Assembly: GCA_022578965.1 (NCBI GenBank) | Contig: MU400600.1 | Coordinates: 113,718-177,717, forward strand | Reading direction: 5' to 3' | Source of the DNA: Xylaria sp. FL1777 | Lineage: Eukaryota > Ascomycota > Sordariomycetes > Xylariales > Xylariaceae | DNA length: 64,000 nt | Shown here: piece after piece, positions 34,455 through 49,200 of the stretch | How positions within the stretch are numbered: the first letter of the stretch is position 1 | Layout of the letters: each line of letters begins with the position of its first letter | Position numbers and translations under genes: made by a program | Notes under the pieces: model-generated | The model's input: only the letters and a program-made list of their open reading frames with translations | What the model was told of the DNA's origin: nothing | Database searches by the model: none

Positions 34455-35322
34455 GGCCCAGATCTAACGATTGTGTTATTCGCAGAAGAGCGTTGGTTGA
34501 AACGGTCATTAGACCAGCACGGGATATTGTAACGGTATTCGATCACTCTCCTATAAGTTGTAGAATTGCATTGTGTATTTTGAATGCGAGACACAGTAGA
34601 TCTGCAGGCCATGTCATGTGAAGTAGAGACTCCATCATGACAGTGCAGAGCGGTAGGTTATTTCACGCGACCCTGAAGTTACACAATGAAAACAGGTAGC
34701 AGCTAATACACGCACCTACTTACTAGTCTGGCTGATACTTAATAGCATATTTTAGGATCAGAGCCTCTGATAGATAGATAGCTCAGTCGATAGCCACTAG
34801 CATCGAGTATCCGTGTAAGCACCGTACGTACATATGTGTGCGCCCCGATATGTCGTGCGGTGGCCGCCGTACACACCTGCAGTCGCAATTGGTTGGTGAT
34901 GGCGATGTCATGGCCGGCACAGTGAGTCTGGTGGTGGGTGGATGGGCGGGCGGATAGGCTGGCAGACAGCAAAATGTAAATGTTGCTAATGTAGGGTAAG
35001 CAGCCATGGCGTCGTGTGAAGGGATTGGCTCCAGAGTGAGCCATGTACTATATCTCACTCACCCTCAGCTGTCATATACCGGTACACTACCGACATTCCG
35101 AAATACGATGCATCTAACATCACAACATGATATCAGCAAAGGAGGCTAAGCTCCCTCCCGTGCTTCCACGTTCCGAGTGAGAAGCTATCTGACCTTTACG
35201 CTGAGCTTCTGAAACGGCCATGATTTCAATGTGGATTTCCTCTTACTGGCCTTCCAGTATTTCTCGCGCTCGTGTCTCACAGAAATGGGCGTCAGCAGAA
35301 TTTCTATTGCCAAGCCTTCGCT
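34455..35322. promoter_or_regulatory. Shared divergent promoter of the AflR-like and AflS-like genes
   Basis: The 868 bp between the two start codons should serve both genes. No AflR consensus site (TCG-N5-CGA) was found by eye; one near miss, TCGAGTATCCG, lies around 34804. The AflS side carries a stop at 35221 in the reading frame, which supports a start at or after 35272. The same head-to-head layout is known for aflR and aflS in Aspergillus. Confidence 0.6.
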
Positions 35323-36802
35323 ATGAATGTCTGTGCTGAGCTCGAGAAGTACGCCCACGATATCGTCAACGCGACCAACCATGTCATCGCGCTGCTCAAA
35401 GAGGCAAACCTGGGCGCCCCAGACTCTCTTTCTAACCCCTTTCCTACCCATATGGACATCTCTGGTGATGCGCCTAGGGATTTGTGCAGCGCCAGGCAAC
35501 ATGTACTGTCTAGCGTAAAGCAGCTTCAAATCTACCTAACCCAACCCTCCGACTTCATCCAGCAAATTGCCAACAAGGTGTGTTGCATTTATCTTCTAGC
35601 TTCTCTATAGACGACTGACACCGTTTCCCAGGCTCAGATTCTTGCGTGTCTGCGATGGCTTGGAGATTTTCAGGTTCTCCCATGCATCCCGCTGGGCGAG
35701 AGTGCCTCGATCGAGGATATCGCAGACCTGACTGGTGTTTCCGGAGCGCAACTATCTCGTATTGTGCGTACTACTGCAATGGCGGGGTTTCTGCATGAAC
35801 CAAGTCCTGGTCTGATAGCCCATACGCCACTATCCGCACGATTTGTTACGCAATACTGGTTTCTAGATGCAGCCATGTTCTTGGCCGAAACCGGAGTTCC
35901 AATGGCTTTACAGACATCGACAGCAACAAGGCTTCAAGTCCAGCTTGGTCGAGATACAGAGGCTTCGACGCCATACGCTGTAGCTTTTAATACCTCACAA
36001 GCCTTTCCGCTGGCATGCGAACGGAGCAAGAAGCTGAAGCGTCAATGGCTAGCCTTTTCTCGGTGCTTGATTGATGCTGAAGAACAGTTCATGGGCGCTC
36101 TGAGTCAGCTGAATTGGGGAGACTCTCTCATAGTGATTGTGAGTTTAACCCCTTCTAAGAGTAGAAAAACAAGTCCGTTTTTGTCAAACGCTCTATTAAC
36201 GATATCTCTAGGTTTGCGCTGACTCTAGTGAAGTGGCTGTGGCTCTTGGTCGACAATCTCCCACATTGCAATTCATCGTTCAAATGCACGAGTCGACGTC
36301 TACTAGCAGCAAATTCATTGAATTCGGACGACCCAGATCTGTTAGTGAGGTAGGACAGAATGACCTGGTTGATTCGAAGATAAGTATCCAGAAACGCGCG
36401 CCGGGGTCTCCGCAGACAGTCAGGGATGCCACTGTTTACTTGCTCAGATTATTAATCGGCGATTTGAGGCAAATTAGCTGTCCTGGGACGGACAGTTCTC
36501 AAATAATTTCTGAGCTTTGGGCACATCTGGGTATCTTGAAGACGAATCGGGTGGCTACTTTCGTCTTGGTGGCACAGCTACTTCCTGAACCAGGATCTAT
36601 CAGCCCGGACATCGAGGAAGCTGCTCGCTTACGAGACCTCTGGAAGATGCAGCTCGTAGATGGGCACGAGATCCAATTGGGCGAGCTTACCGAGATGATA
36701 CATAGCGTCAACGACGGTGTAGGAAGATTAGTAGTTGTGAACAAAGTCCGACCTCGGTCCAGCGCCACTATGGTTCTCGAGATCAAATATCAAGACTCTT
36801 AG
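35323..36802 (+). CDS. AflS/AflJ-like pathway co-regulator (methyltransferase-like fold)
   Basis: Three exons, 35323-35577, 35632-36138 and 36212-36802, give 450 aa. Introns of 54 and 73 bp have GTGTGT...CCCAG and GTGAGT...CTCTAG ends. The ATG at 35323 gives MNVCAELEKYAHDIV, in line with AflJ N-termini; no ATG lies upstream in frame. Typical pieces are PSDFIQQIA, CLRWLGDFQVLPCIPLGE, TAMAGFLHEPSPG, LDAAMFLAET and AVAFNTSQAFPLACE. The N-terminal half resembles the winged-helix part of O-methyltransferases; I see no clear S-adenosylmethionine loop (GxGxG) in the rest. In Aspergillus, AflS binds AflR and raises expression of the pathway. The same partnership with the divergent neighbour is inferred here. 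Confidence 0.85.
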
Positions 36803-37200
36803 GTTAACTACCCTATAAACATTAGAGTAATGAACATGGGGGTTCATCTAAATAGATCTGTTAGATAGGGAAAAGAGAGATTCTTGACCGCCATATTCTC
36901 CGAAGCTAGCTTATTGAAAAAATGACTAGATTGATATAATTTCTAAGCCCACTCTGCCTCTTGGCCGGCTCATGTGTCATAGAGCACACCCGTTATAAAT
37001 CCCAAATAACTACTTTCGAGGCTAAAATACCAAAGCACTTCTCTTCGTTGCAGAAGAGATTAGAAGATTTGAGTAGTGAAGTACAATGAGGTTGGAATAG
37101 GAGGCTTGGCTAAGTTCCCCAACCCCACCCACCCCCTAACCCCTATTCTTTATTATGCACTTTATTCTATTAACGAGTCCCCGAATTGAAAATAGGTTAA
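36803..37200. other. Transition from genic DNA to the AT-rich block
   Basis: Normal composition persists after the AflS-like stop to about 37200. It includes a C-rich stretch (37116-37146) with ACCCC-type repeats. Then G+C collapses within about 60 bp. No gene is visible. Confidence 0.7.
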
Positions 37201-40200
37201 CACTATCATGGATAGCGAAGGCACTAACAAGAAGCAAAAAGCGTACTAGCATTAAATAAAGCTCAATACACTATATATTTTATAATAGTCAGAACTTAAA
37301 AATGTAATAAAACTAGCTAAATAGCTAGCTAAAAGTCTAGCTTATAAAGTAGTAAGCTATAGTATATATATTATAAAGCTATAAGTTAAGTGCTAAGTTA
37401 TATAACTTAATAACCTTTCTTTTAAAAAAAAAGAATTGTGTTTTTGTAATGCTTTTATTATTATTATATTATTACTAAAACTTTTTAACTTTAATTTGCT
37501 TTATAATATCTTTATTATTTTTGTACTTAAGTTTTTTTTTTTTATTAAACTTGTTGTTTTTAATAACTAAAATTTTAACTTTTTAAATTTTTTTAATAGC
37601 TTTTTCTTTAGTTAATTTATTATTAAAAACTAGAATTTTTTTAATTAAATTGTTAAGCTAAGCATAAATCTTTATATTAAGTTTTTTTAAATTGTTTTAA
37701 ATTAAAACGCTTTGCTTTAAGTGCTATAGCATAATTTTTAGTATAGCTTTTATAATAAAGTTGCAAAAGCTATAATTATTATATTTTTTTTTTTTAAGTA
37801 TTAAATAATAAACTAAAAAAAGTTTAGCATTAAAAAAAATAACTAGCTAAAATTTAAAGTAAATAGTTATAATTTATTTATTAACTAGTAAAATAATAAA
37901 CGTATATTATATATTATAAAAATAATAATAAACATAAATAGCTATATTATTTATAATATAATTAAAACTGTTTTTTATTATTAAGTTATTTATAATATAC
38001 TTTAGTAAAAAAGTTAAAGCTAATAGTTTAGCAAAAAAAAACTTAAAAGTTAGCAGCTTAATTAAATTAAAGTTAATTTTTGCTTTTTTAGCTTTAGCTT
38101 TATAATACTTAAAGTTTTTTTATTGTTTATTTAAGTTTTATTAAATATAACGCTAAACTTTATTAAGTTAATTAATATTTATAGCAGTTTATTTATTGCT
38201 TGCTTTTTTAACTATTAGTTTAATTTAACTTTTTATTTCTTAAATTATATAGCAAGCTTTTAAAGCATAAATAATAATAGCTTAGTTGTTTTATATAAAT
38301 TTTAAATATTATATAACAAAACTATATAAATCTTTTAATATAACTTTAAATTTAAGCTTTTATAGCTTATTATTATAGTTATAAATATAATAATTATTAC
38401 TATAAGTAAAATAACATAAAGTATTATAGCAATATTAATTATATTTATAGTTTATATAATAAAATCTATATAGTTATTTTTAAAAATCTTTTTTAAAAAC
38501 AAATATAGCTTTTTTAGTAGTATAATATTAGTTAAAGTTTTTAAGCTAGCATAAAGTTTTTATGCTTAACTATGTTTTATTATTATAAAAATAAATAATA
38601 ATATATTTAGCATAAGTAAAAATAACTGCGTTAAAATTGCTATTTTTAATAAAGCTAAAGCTATAAATGCAAATAAAATTAGCAATAATAAGATTATATT
38701 TATAGCTTTATGTTATAATAATAGTTTAAATATTGATTTTTTTAAAGCAAATTTTAGTAAAACTATATTTATTGCAGCAAAATTTTAACAAATTTGCTTA
38801 AGCATTATATAAAATAATAATGCTTATAAAAAAACGTTTGCTATTTATATAACACAAGTTAAATTATTAAATCATAAAAACTAAATATATAATATAATTA
38901 ATATTAGCATAATTAATTATGCTATTTTTAAATATATTTTTATTATTACTTTTAATAACAATTATTAACAAAAAACTAAAGCAGCTATTATAAAAAATAA
39001 ACTTAAAAAATTCTTTACTAATATATAAAGCTTTACAAATTTAAGGTTATTTAAGTTTTACTATTTTACTGTTATAAAAAATCTTAAATATAAAGTTAAA
39101 TATGCTACTTTTACTGCAATAATTAATATATAAGTAATATATAAATATAGTTTAAACGCATTTAATACGTATACTTAATAGTAATATTTATATTTATAAC
39201 GCAAAAAAATTAAAAAATAATAAAGCATTATTTTTAGTTTTATAAATATTTTTTTAAAAAAAAAAAGCTACATTTATTTATTATTGCTTAAAAATAGTTT
39301 AATTATAACAAATAAATACTTAGTTAAAAAAATAAAAGCGCTTAGTTTAGTTATACAATAATTTTTGTTAATTTAAAAAACTATAACGTTAAAAATATTA
39401 ATAAAGCTTTTTGCAATATAAAGTATGCATATAATAAAGTTAGCTAACTAATAAACTATTTTAATTACTTTTTTAAAAAGTTTGCGTTAAACTTTAGTAC
39501 TTTTTTTGCGTTAATACTTTAAGTTTAATTTTTAAAAGCAAAAATTAAATATAATATAAAAAGCAAATTTAAAGCTTATATTTTAACTTAAATACTTTTA
39601 TATAGCTAACTTAACTAATTTTAATAATTTTTAAATTATAGCGTTATTATTAAGCAAAATATATACTTAATTTAAAAAAAAAGTTATAAATAACTTAATA
39701 AGCAATAAATTAGTAAAATCTTTAATAATTATTAATTTTTTATTATTTGCAATAATATACTTAGCAGTTATAATAACTATAAATACGCAAATAATGCAAG
39801 TTTTATAAAAGCTAATATATTAAAAAAGCTTTTTAGTAAAATTGTTAAGCTATATATTTTATTAACTAATAATAAGCATTTAAAATTAAATATAAGCTTT
39901 GTTTTTTTAAAACTTTAAAAAAAAGTTAAAATTAAGGTATAATTTAAACAGTTTATTATTTTAGTTTATTACTAGCTATTAAATATTTAAAGTTCTTTAA
40001 TTTAAATTATTTAATTTTTTTTAATTATTTTTTTTTATTTAATTTAATTTTGTTTAATTATTATTTATTTAACTTAAGTTTTTTTAATTATTTTTTTTTT
40101 ACTTATTATTTATAGTTTTTTATTTATTATCTTTTAACTATTTTTTTTTAGAAAATTTCTTTTGTTTTTTATTATTTTTTTTAAAAACAATATTTTTTAA

Positions 40201-43200
40201 TGTAGTTTTATACTTTTTATTAACTTAAAGTAAAATATTATTAAAGCAAACTTTAGTAAAAAAATTTTATTTTTGCTTTTTTTTGCTTTTTTTTAGCTTT
40301 TTATTAATAGTAAGCTTAATAAAATTATTAAAAATAAACTTAAGCATATTTAGCTTTACTATAATTAGTTTAAAAGTAAGTTTAATAGCATAAAAATTGC
40401 TTAAATTAACTAAATTTTATATAAAAAGTTTAGCAAAAAATATTATAATTATAGTTTTATTTATATTAAAGCAGCTAATAAAAAACTTTATGCTATAAAA
40501 AACTTTAAGCAAATTAAAGTTAATAAAGTTATATTGTTTTTTATTTAAGCTAAAATATTTATTATATAGCTTAATAAATTCTTGCTTTATAATGTTTACT
40601 AGTAAAATTTTTTTTGTTTTTAGTTTATTAGTTAAAAATAATACAAAATTATAAAAATTAATTTATTTTGCTTTATTTATAGTTAAATTAATTATTAAAG
40701 CTATTATAATAAAAATTTCGTTAAGTTTAAACTTTTTAAATTTAATTTTAGCTTTAAGTACTATAAAGTTTGCTAATTATTAAAGTATTTTATTAATAAT
40801 TTAGTTAAAAAAATAACAAATAGCAAAAAAAACTATAAAATCTATATATTTATAGTATTTAAAATTAAAATTACTTGTTTATTAAAGAAAATCAAGCTTA
40901 GTAAAGTTTTTTTTAAAAATTATAATTATAGTAGTTATAGCTTTTAATTTATTTTTGCAAGTTTTTTTTTAAACTATTTAAAAAAAAAAAGTTTTACGTT
41001 AAAATTGCTTATTTATACGTTTAAGCAATAAAAAAATCTAGCAATATTAGCTTTTTTAGTAAAGCTAGCATTAAAGATTTTAAAGTAAAATAGCTTATAT
41101 TTGCTATAGTATAGCTTTTAGTACAAATAATATAATGCTTTAAAGTATAAAACGCAGTTTAATGCTTAATGCTAGTTTTTGCTTAGCTATATATAAAGCA
41201 TAATATATAATAAAAGCTTTTTAACGTTTTTTATAAAAAGCTTAAACTAGTTTTTTTTTTACAAAATAATAACTTAAGTTTTAAAACGTTATTTATAGTT
41301 TTTTTATAATTTAATTTTACTATTGTTGTTATACTTTAAAAAACATTTTAATGCTTATTTGTTTACAAAAATAGTTCGCTTTGCTTTAACTATTTTATTT
41401 AGTGCTACAGTAAACATTTTATTAAAATAATTAAAAACATATATAATTAAGCAAGCTTTATTGCTTTAACTAATATTGCAAGCTTTATAAACTGCTTTAA
41501 TAATTTTTTTTATAATTATTTAAATAGCTTTATTTTTGTTTACGCTTATATTTAAAAATTAAAAAACTATATATAGAATATTATGCAATTTTAGTTATAA
41601 TTTGTTATTAAAGCATAAAATAAAAAATAGCTTATAAAGTTTTTTAAAAAATACTATTTATACAATAATAAAATTATAAGCGTTTTAACTAATTATTAGT
41701 ATTATTACTTTTAATGCAAAAAAACAGCTAATATATTTTATAATTTTGTTTTAATAGTTATATTTATAAACTATTATATATAATAATCGAACTAATTTTT
41801 TAATTATGTTTAAAAAAACTTTAAAAGCTTTTTACTAAGCAAAATTAGCTTGCAAATAGTTAACAAGTTTTTTAATAGCGCTAAAAACTTTTTTTTAAAT
41901 ATAACGCTTAAATAAAGCATAATAATTTAAATCGTAAAATTAATAATAGTTTGCAAAAATTAATGCAGCAATTTAAGTTTTGCAGTTATAAGCAAAAAAT
42001 ACAATTTATACTAATTGTAGTTTTTTTGTATTAATTATTACTTTTTTAATGCTTTTAAAAATTTTAGTAAATATTATACTAAATGTATTAATAAAAAACT
42101 TAACATAATTAAAAAATATTATATAATAAATAGCATTAATATATATAAAAACGTTAAATATAAACTTAATTTTTATAGCTAAATAATATAGCTTAAACTT
42201 AATGTTTATAAAGCTAACAAAAAAAACTTAATTATAAACAAATTTTATAAAAATTTTAATAACTTTTAAATCTTAAATAATTATATTATATTTTATTATA
42301 GTTAATATAAAAACTTTATATTTGCTATAGTTCTTTAACTAATAAATATGCTTAATAAGCAATTAAAAAATACTAAAACATATATTATTAAGCTTAATAA
42401 TAGTTTAGTATTTTTAACTTTTTATAATATTAATGCTTAAAACATATTTAAGTATATATAATACAATTAAAAATAGTTTTTTTTACTTAGGCTTTTTATT
42501 GCTTAAGCGTTTTTATTGCATAAATATATTTATAATAATAATTATTATTTATGTAATATAAGCGCTTTTATATTTGCTATGCTTATTAACTTAAAAAGCT
42601 ATTTAAACTAACTTTTAAGTTTTATTGTTAAATTTTAAAAGTTAAGCAATATTACTAATATAAAAGTAAACTTTTAAAAATAATTTACGGTTTTTTTCTT
42701 TTTTTTTTAAAGTAATAAAAAAAAAAAAATAATATAAGCTAAGCAAAGCGAAGTAAAATAAGCATTATAAGCTTAGCAAATATTGCAAAACAGTATGCAT
42801 AATAATTTATAATTTTTTTTACAATATTTAAAATGTTTGCAAATATAGCAACTATTAATATTAGTTTAATATTTATAGTTAAAATAGTTATAAGTAATAC
42901 TAAAACATTTAACACATAAATAAGCTAAATAAATAATAGTATAATATATTTAACTAATTATATTACTAATAATAAACAGTTAAACTTTATAATTCTTACT
43001 AATAAAAAAGCTAGTATAGTTTTTATAAAATTTATTATAAATATATTTATGCTTTAAATTACTTAAAAAAGCAAAGCTAGCTTACTAATAAATAAAAGCT
43101 TAATTAATAGCACTTTTGTAATTTTTATTATTATTAATATTAAATTCTTGCAAAAAAAGTTATATATGCTTAATATTAATAAGTTTTAACTTTTAAAAAA

Positions 43201-46200
43201 ATGTGTAAATTTTACTTAAAACAGCATTATTAAGCAAATTAATATTAAGTATTATTAAGTTATTAGCAATTGCTTTATAAAAAACAAATGTAGTATTAAA
43301 ACAGTTAAAATTTTAAATAACACTTAAAATAGCATAAATAAAAAGCTTAAAACTTATAAAGTACTTATAAAAGCTATTAAAAATAATAATTAATTTACTA
43401 TTAATAACAATAAAAAATATATAATTTTTTATAGTATTGCTAAGTACTTTACTAAGCTAAATATAATAGTTAATATTATGCTTAATTTAAATTTAAGCAG
43501 TTTTAACTTTAAAAACATTTTTAATTTTAAATAAGTAAAATATTATAACTGTTTTTTAATAAAAGTAAAAAATTATAGTATAAAAAAATATCAAGTAATT
43601 AAAAAATAAATATAAAACTAAATCTTAAGTATAAAAATATAGTTTAATATATATAAAGCAAAAGTGTTTTATAAAATAAAAAGTATATAGTTATAAAGCA
43701 AAAAAAGTTATAAATGCAAAGCAAAAAAACAGTTTAAAAACTAAAAGTATGTAAAGCAAAAGTAGTATAATTATACGCAATTTAAAAATTAATTATATAT
43801 AAAGTTAAAGCTACTAAAAAATTGCAGAAAAAAAAGCATATAAAATACTTAGTAATAAGTAAATATGCTTTGCTTACAAAAAAAGCATGCTAAAAAAAAT
43901 ATATGCTAACTAACTAATATACTTAAATACTTATATACTTATAACTTTACTAAAACGCTAAAAAAATTAAAAATATTTATTAAAACTTTATAAATAAACT
44001 TATATGTTTATGTAGCTAAAATGCTTATATAAACTTTTTGCTTTAGCTTTTTAGCTAATTAATAGCAGCTATAAAAACATGCTAAGCTTTTTAATGTTTT
44101 ATTTAAAACGCAAAAAACTTAAATAATATTAAAAAAGTATACTTAATTATTATAATGCACTTTTAAAGTAATAAGCAATAATGTTTTTATAATTAAATAG
44201 TATAGTATAAAACTCTATATTTTAGTACGCTTATAATATGCTTTTATTAGCTTAAAAACATTTTGTTTAATTTGCTTTGCTAGTTTTTATGTTTTAATAT
44301 TATAGCTATGTTATTTAATTTTATAGCATAGTTAAATTTTGTTATAAAAAAAAAACAAAAATAGCTTAGTGTAAACATAATTTTATATTTTATTTATAAT
44401 TTATTTTTGTTTACTTTTATTATTAAAACTTTTAAGTTTTAGCTTAAAGCAATTAAACTTGTTTAGTTTAACTAGCTTTAAATATTTAATAAATATTTTA
44501 TTATGTTATTAAAGCTATTTAAAAAATTTAATTTAAAAATAAAAAAAACTAATATACTTTTTTACTTTAAAAAGGCCAACTTTATAAAAACTTAACTTTG
44601 TTTAGTTCTATAAATAATAACTAAGCAAACTAAGCTTAAAAAGCTTAATATATATAAGATTTTTTTTATATATTATTAAAAACTTTATATATTATATATT
44701 ATAATAAATCTTTATTTGTGCTTAAGTTAAATAAACAGCATTAAATGCCTTTTATTTAAGCTATTGTTATTTTTTTGCAAAATTATTTTTAATTTTAAAG
44801 TTAACAAAAAAGAAAGTTTTAGTTTTGCAGTTATATAAAAGCTTAAAAAGCACTTTACTTATTATTAATAATATAAAAGTGTTAAAATAATAAACAATAT
44901 AACTTATATAGTTTTCTTAATTAAAAAAGTTAAGCTAAACTTTTATAAATGCAATTATATAAGTTTAAAATATTTAAATAGTTTGCTTTACTTGTTTATT
45001 AGCTGCTTAATAATATATTACTATAAGTTATATTATAACTTTTTTTGCTTTATATAAAGCTATTTATAATATATTTATAAGTTTAAAATTAGCATTAAAT
45101 ATAAACTTATTAAGCAGTTCTTAATTTAAGTAAACTTATTAAATATAAGCTTAAGCTTAGTTTATAGCGTTTTAATTATTATAACTAAAAATATACTTAA
45201 TAGCTTTAAACGTTTTATATATAACTATAAAAATTGCGTTATAGCTATATTTAAATTTTAATAAACTAACAATAAAATTAAAACATAAAATAAACAAAAA
45301 AAAAACTAGTATAAAGATTAATTAAAAATTACTATATAACTTATAAGTAGCTTTTTTAGCTATTTTATAATTAAAACAGCCATTTATATATTTAGCAATA
45401 TATTTTTTTAAATTAAAACAATATATAATAGCTTATAAATAGTTATATATACGCTTAACTTTTATATATGCTTTATTATTATAAGCTAACTATATTACCT
45501 TAATATAAACAGCTATTAAAATAACAATATAATCTTTTATTATTTAAATAAAGTATATAAAGCAACTACTAAAATCGTATTTAAAAGCATAAAGCATTAT
45601 AAAAAGTTTTCTGTTATTATTTTTAGTTATTTCGTATTGTTTTTAAAAACGTTTATATACTATATAAAAAGTTTAATTTTTAAGCAAATTGCTTGCAATT
45701 TTATTTTAAAATTTGTTTAAAATATAAATTATAGTTATAATAACGCTATTTATTTTTAAAATATAAATCTATGCTTTAAATATATTTAATAGTTCTTAAA
45801 GTAGCAAAAAAAACTTTTTAAATGCTAGTATATAAAAAAGCAAATCAGTTGTATTATTTATTAAGTTAGTAAATAATGCAAGCGTTTTTACTGCAGTAGC
45901 TATAATTATTAAAGCCTTTAATATATTACCTGCAACTTTTAAAGCTTTTAAGTTAGCTTGCGTAAATTAATTATTAGCTAAAGCTGCAAAGTTAGCTTAA
46001 GCTAGTATAGCTATAAGTTAATTTGCTTTTGCTTTAGCTTAAATAATTATTAATAAAACAATTGCTAAAAAAAATACAAATTTCTTTTTTTTGTTGTTTT
46101 TATAAAGTAACTAAAACAAAGCATTTATATTAATAAGTATTTTTTCGAAAATATAATAAATAAACAAACAGTTTACATATTTTACTAAAAACAGCCTTTA

Positions 46201-49200
46201 TAATATAAGTTAACTTAAACCTTTTAGCTTTTATAAAATTAAGCAAAAAGCTTATATAATAGCGTTATAATTTATATATATATAAATTTAACTATAGTTA
46301 AAATATTAAGTTAGTTTTTTAAAAGTTTAAATAAGCTTGCATGTTTTAATTTTGCAAATGCTAAATCTTTGTTTTATAAAGCTAAATAATCAAGAAAAAA
46401 ACAATATAAGTTTTAGTTTGCTGCTATTGTTTTATATTTAGTATAGTACTGCACTAATATTATATAGCTTACTTAAGTTTACTTAAAGTATAAATAGCTT
46501 ATTATAGTTAAAAAATGCTAAATTAATAGCTTTATATATATGTTTTTTTAGCATTTTTTAAGCTTTTTATGCTTTAGCTTATATAAAATCTTAACGTGCT
46601 TTTATATTATAAAATATAGCAAGTTCTTTAATAAATACTTTACTAATAACTTTATTAAGCTTTAAAAATAAAATAAATAAAAGTAGTGCATAGCTTTAAG
46701 CTTATTTCGTTTTTTTTAAATTAGCTTTTTTTAAACAATTTTTAAAACCTATTGTTTTAAGTTCATTTAATAATTAAGCAATTCTAGCAAATTAATATAT
46801 ATAACAGCAAAAAAAACCTATAAAACTAAGTTCTTTTTTAAGGTTGTCTAAAGTTTTAAGCATTTTAAATTATTAAATTGCTTTGTATTTTTTTTTTATA
46901 ATAAACAGCTTAAGCTTAAAAATATGCTAGCTAAATATATTAAAGCTATATTATATAAAATAGCATTTCTTTAAAAATATAGTACATTTAAAAGCAGCAA
47001 ATATACTAAAAATAATATTAAAATAGCTAAAATAATTATTAATATTACAAGAATAAACAATAATGTTATTAATGTAAACTAGCATAAATTACCAAAAATA
47101 TTTGCAAAAAAGCTATTTTATTTAGTATTAAAAAAAACCTAAAAATGTTTTAAGTTTTATAATAGCTATAGTTAGCTATTTATGCTTTTAATAATATATA
47201 ATAAAAGCTGTTTTATGTTTATTTTTAGCAGAAATCTTTTGTTAAAAGTAGCTTTTTATAATATTAACTGTTATAAATACTATAAACTTATATATAGCTT
47301 TAAGAATTTTGTTCTGTTATAGTAACAAGTATGTATTACTAACAAGCTTTATGTTAACTTTGCGCAAATTAATAATAATGCAAAGTTTACTTTTTTGCTA
47401 CATAACAAAAGCTAAAAATGCTATAAAGCAAAGTTAACTAAATAAAATAAGCTTAATAACTTTAGCTTTAACTAAAAGCTTTAAAATATTATTTATTGCT
47501 TTAATATTATAACAAGATTATTAATATAAGCATTAGCTTAAATTATTATATGTTTTTTTGTTTTTAAAGTTAATTAGCATTTAAATGTTATTATTAAACT
47601 TACTTAATTTTAAATAAAATAAACAAGCATATTTTTTAATAATGTTTTTAATTTATTAAACAATCTTTGGTTTTTAGTTAAAAAATATATTTATTTTTAA
47701 TTTGTTTAGCTTAAATTCCTTAAGTAGTAATTTAAAAAAAAGATTAAAAAAGTTAAAAAAGTAACTATGTTTATATTAATTATTTTAATTATTATTAACA
47801 TTGTTAGCTTTAGTTATATTAATAATTTTAAAAAGCAAAACAACATAAGCTTTTTTAGCGTTTTGCTAAGCAAAAATAAAATATAATGCTGCTAAATTAC
47901 AAATTTGCATAGTTTTAATATAGCTAATTACGTTGTTTTATAAATAAATATTAAAAGTTTACTAAAATTTGCAAAATAATAACATTTGTTTTGTTTATTT
48001 ATAATACTAGCTATTAAAAAACTAAGTATATTAAAGCTAGCGTTAATATATAGTTTACTAACTATAAAATAACCGTTTGCTATAACTAAAAAATTAAAAT
48101 GCTTTATAAGTATAATTATATTAGTACTAAATGTAATATTAATATTAATTTTAAATTAAATTAGCAGCAATTTGCTTAACTTTTAGTGCAGTTTTAGTTT
48201 GTTTTATAATTTGTTAAAAAATTTAACTTATTTGTTTAACTTTTTTATATATAGCTTATTGTTTTACGTTTTGCTACTTTAGCAAATATAAAAACAGTTT
48301 TTAAACAAAAAAAATATACTTAGTAGCATACTATAATTAAATTTGTTTACTAAATAAAAACGTTGTTGTGTTATTTATAGCTTTTTGTTTATATTAAGTA
48401 GTATTATATTAAAATTAACGCATTGTTTAATATAAAAGCTTTTGTTTATACCTTTAAAACTAAAAGGCTTTATATTAATAATAGTATAACTAAAGTAATA
48501 CTTTATAAAATATTTAGCAAATATAAAACTAAATAAAAAACAAATATTAATGTATGCTTTAATTAATTAACTTAAGCTATATATAATAGCTTTAAAATAA
48601 GTATAGCTTTTTTATTTGTATATTTAGCTTTTAGCTATATAAAAATACGCGGTTTTTTTCTTTTTGCAAATATAGTTAAGCAACTTAGTATTTATAGTAG
48701 CACTAAAAACTTTAAAATCTTTTAACGCTTTATTAAAAGTAAATTAACGTATAAAATTATATAAAGTATTTAAAGTTTTCTTTTAAAGCAAAGTAATAAA
48801 ATAGTTATTAGTAAATAAAAAAAAAAAAATATTTAAATAAAAGCTAATTAATACTTTGCTATTATTTATAATAAACCTATTAATTAAGACCTTTTTTAAA
48901 TTCTTTACACTTGATTATAACTTTGTAAGTTTAAGCTTAATCATTAAATAATTAAGATTGCTAGAATTAGCATAGCGATTTTTACTTATTAAGTAAGTTG
49001 TACTTTATTTGCGAAGTGCAAATATAATAAAAAACAAAAAAATAGTATTAAATAACTTATTTGTTAAAAACGCAACTAATGTGCTACTAGAATTTATTAG
49101 CAATGCAACTATAAAGTAATAGCGTTTTAATAAAAAACATAAAGCTAATAAACTTCCTAGTGTATAAAAAATAGTTAATAAAATTATAAAACTAGTATTA

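Noticed and set aside
34455..35322. AflR binding site TCG-N5-CGA in the shared promoter
   Set aside because: Scanning by eye gave only near misses such as TCGAGTATCCG. No full match was found.
37116..37146. Telomere-like CCCCTAACCCCTA stretch at the edge of the AT block
   Set aside because: Only about two degenerate units are present and the sequence continues for 27 kb beyond it. It is not an array of telomere repeats.
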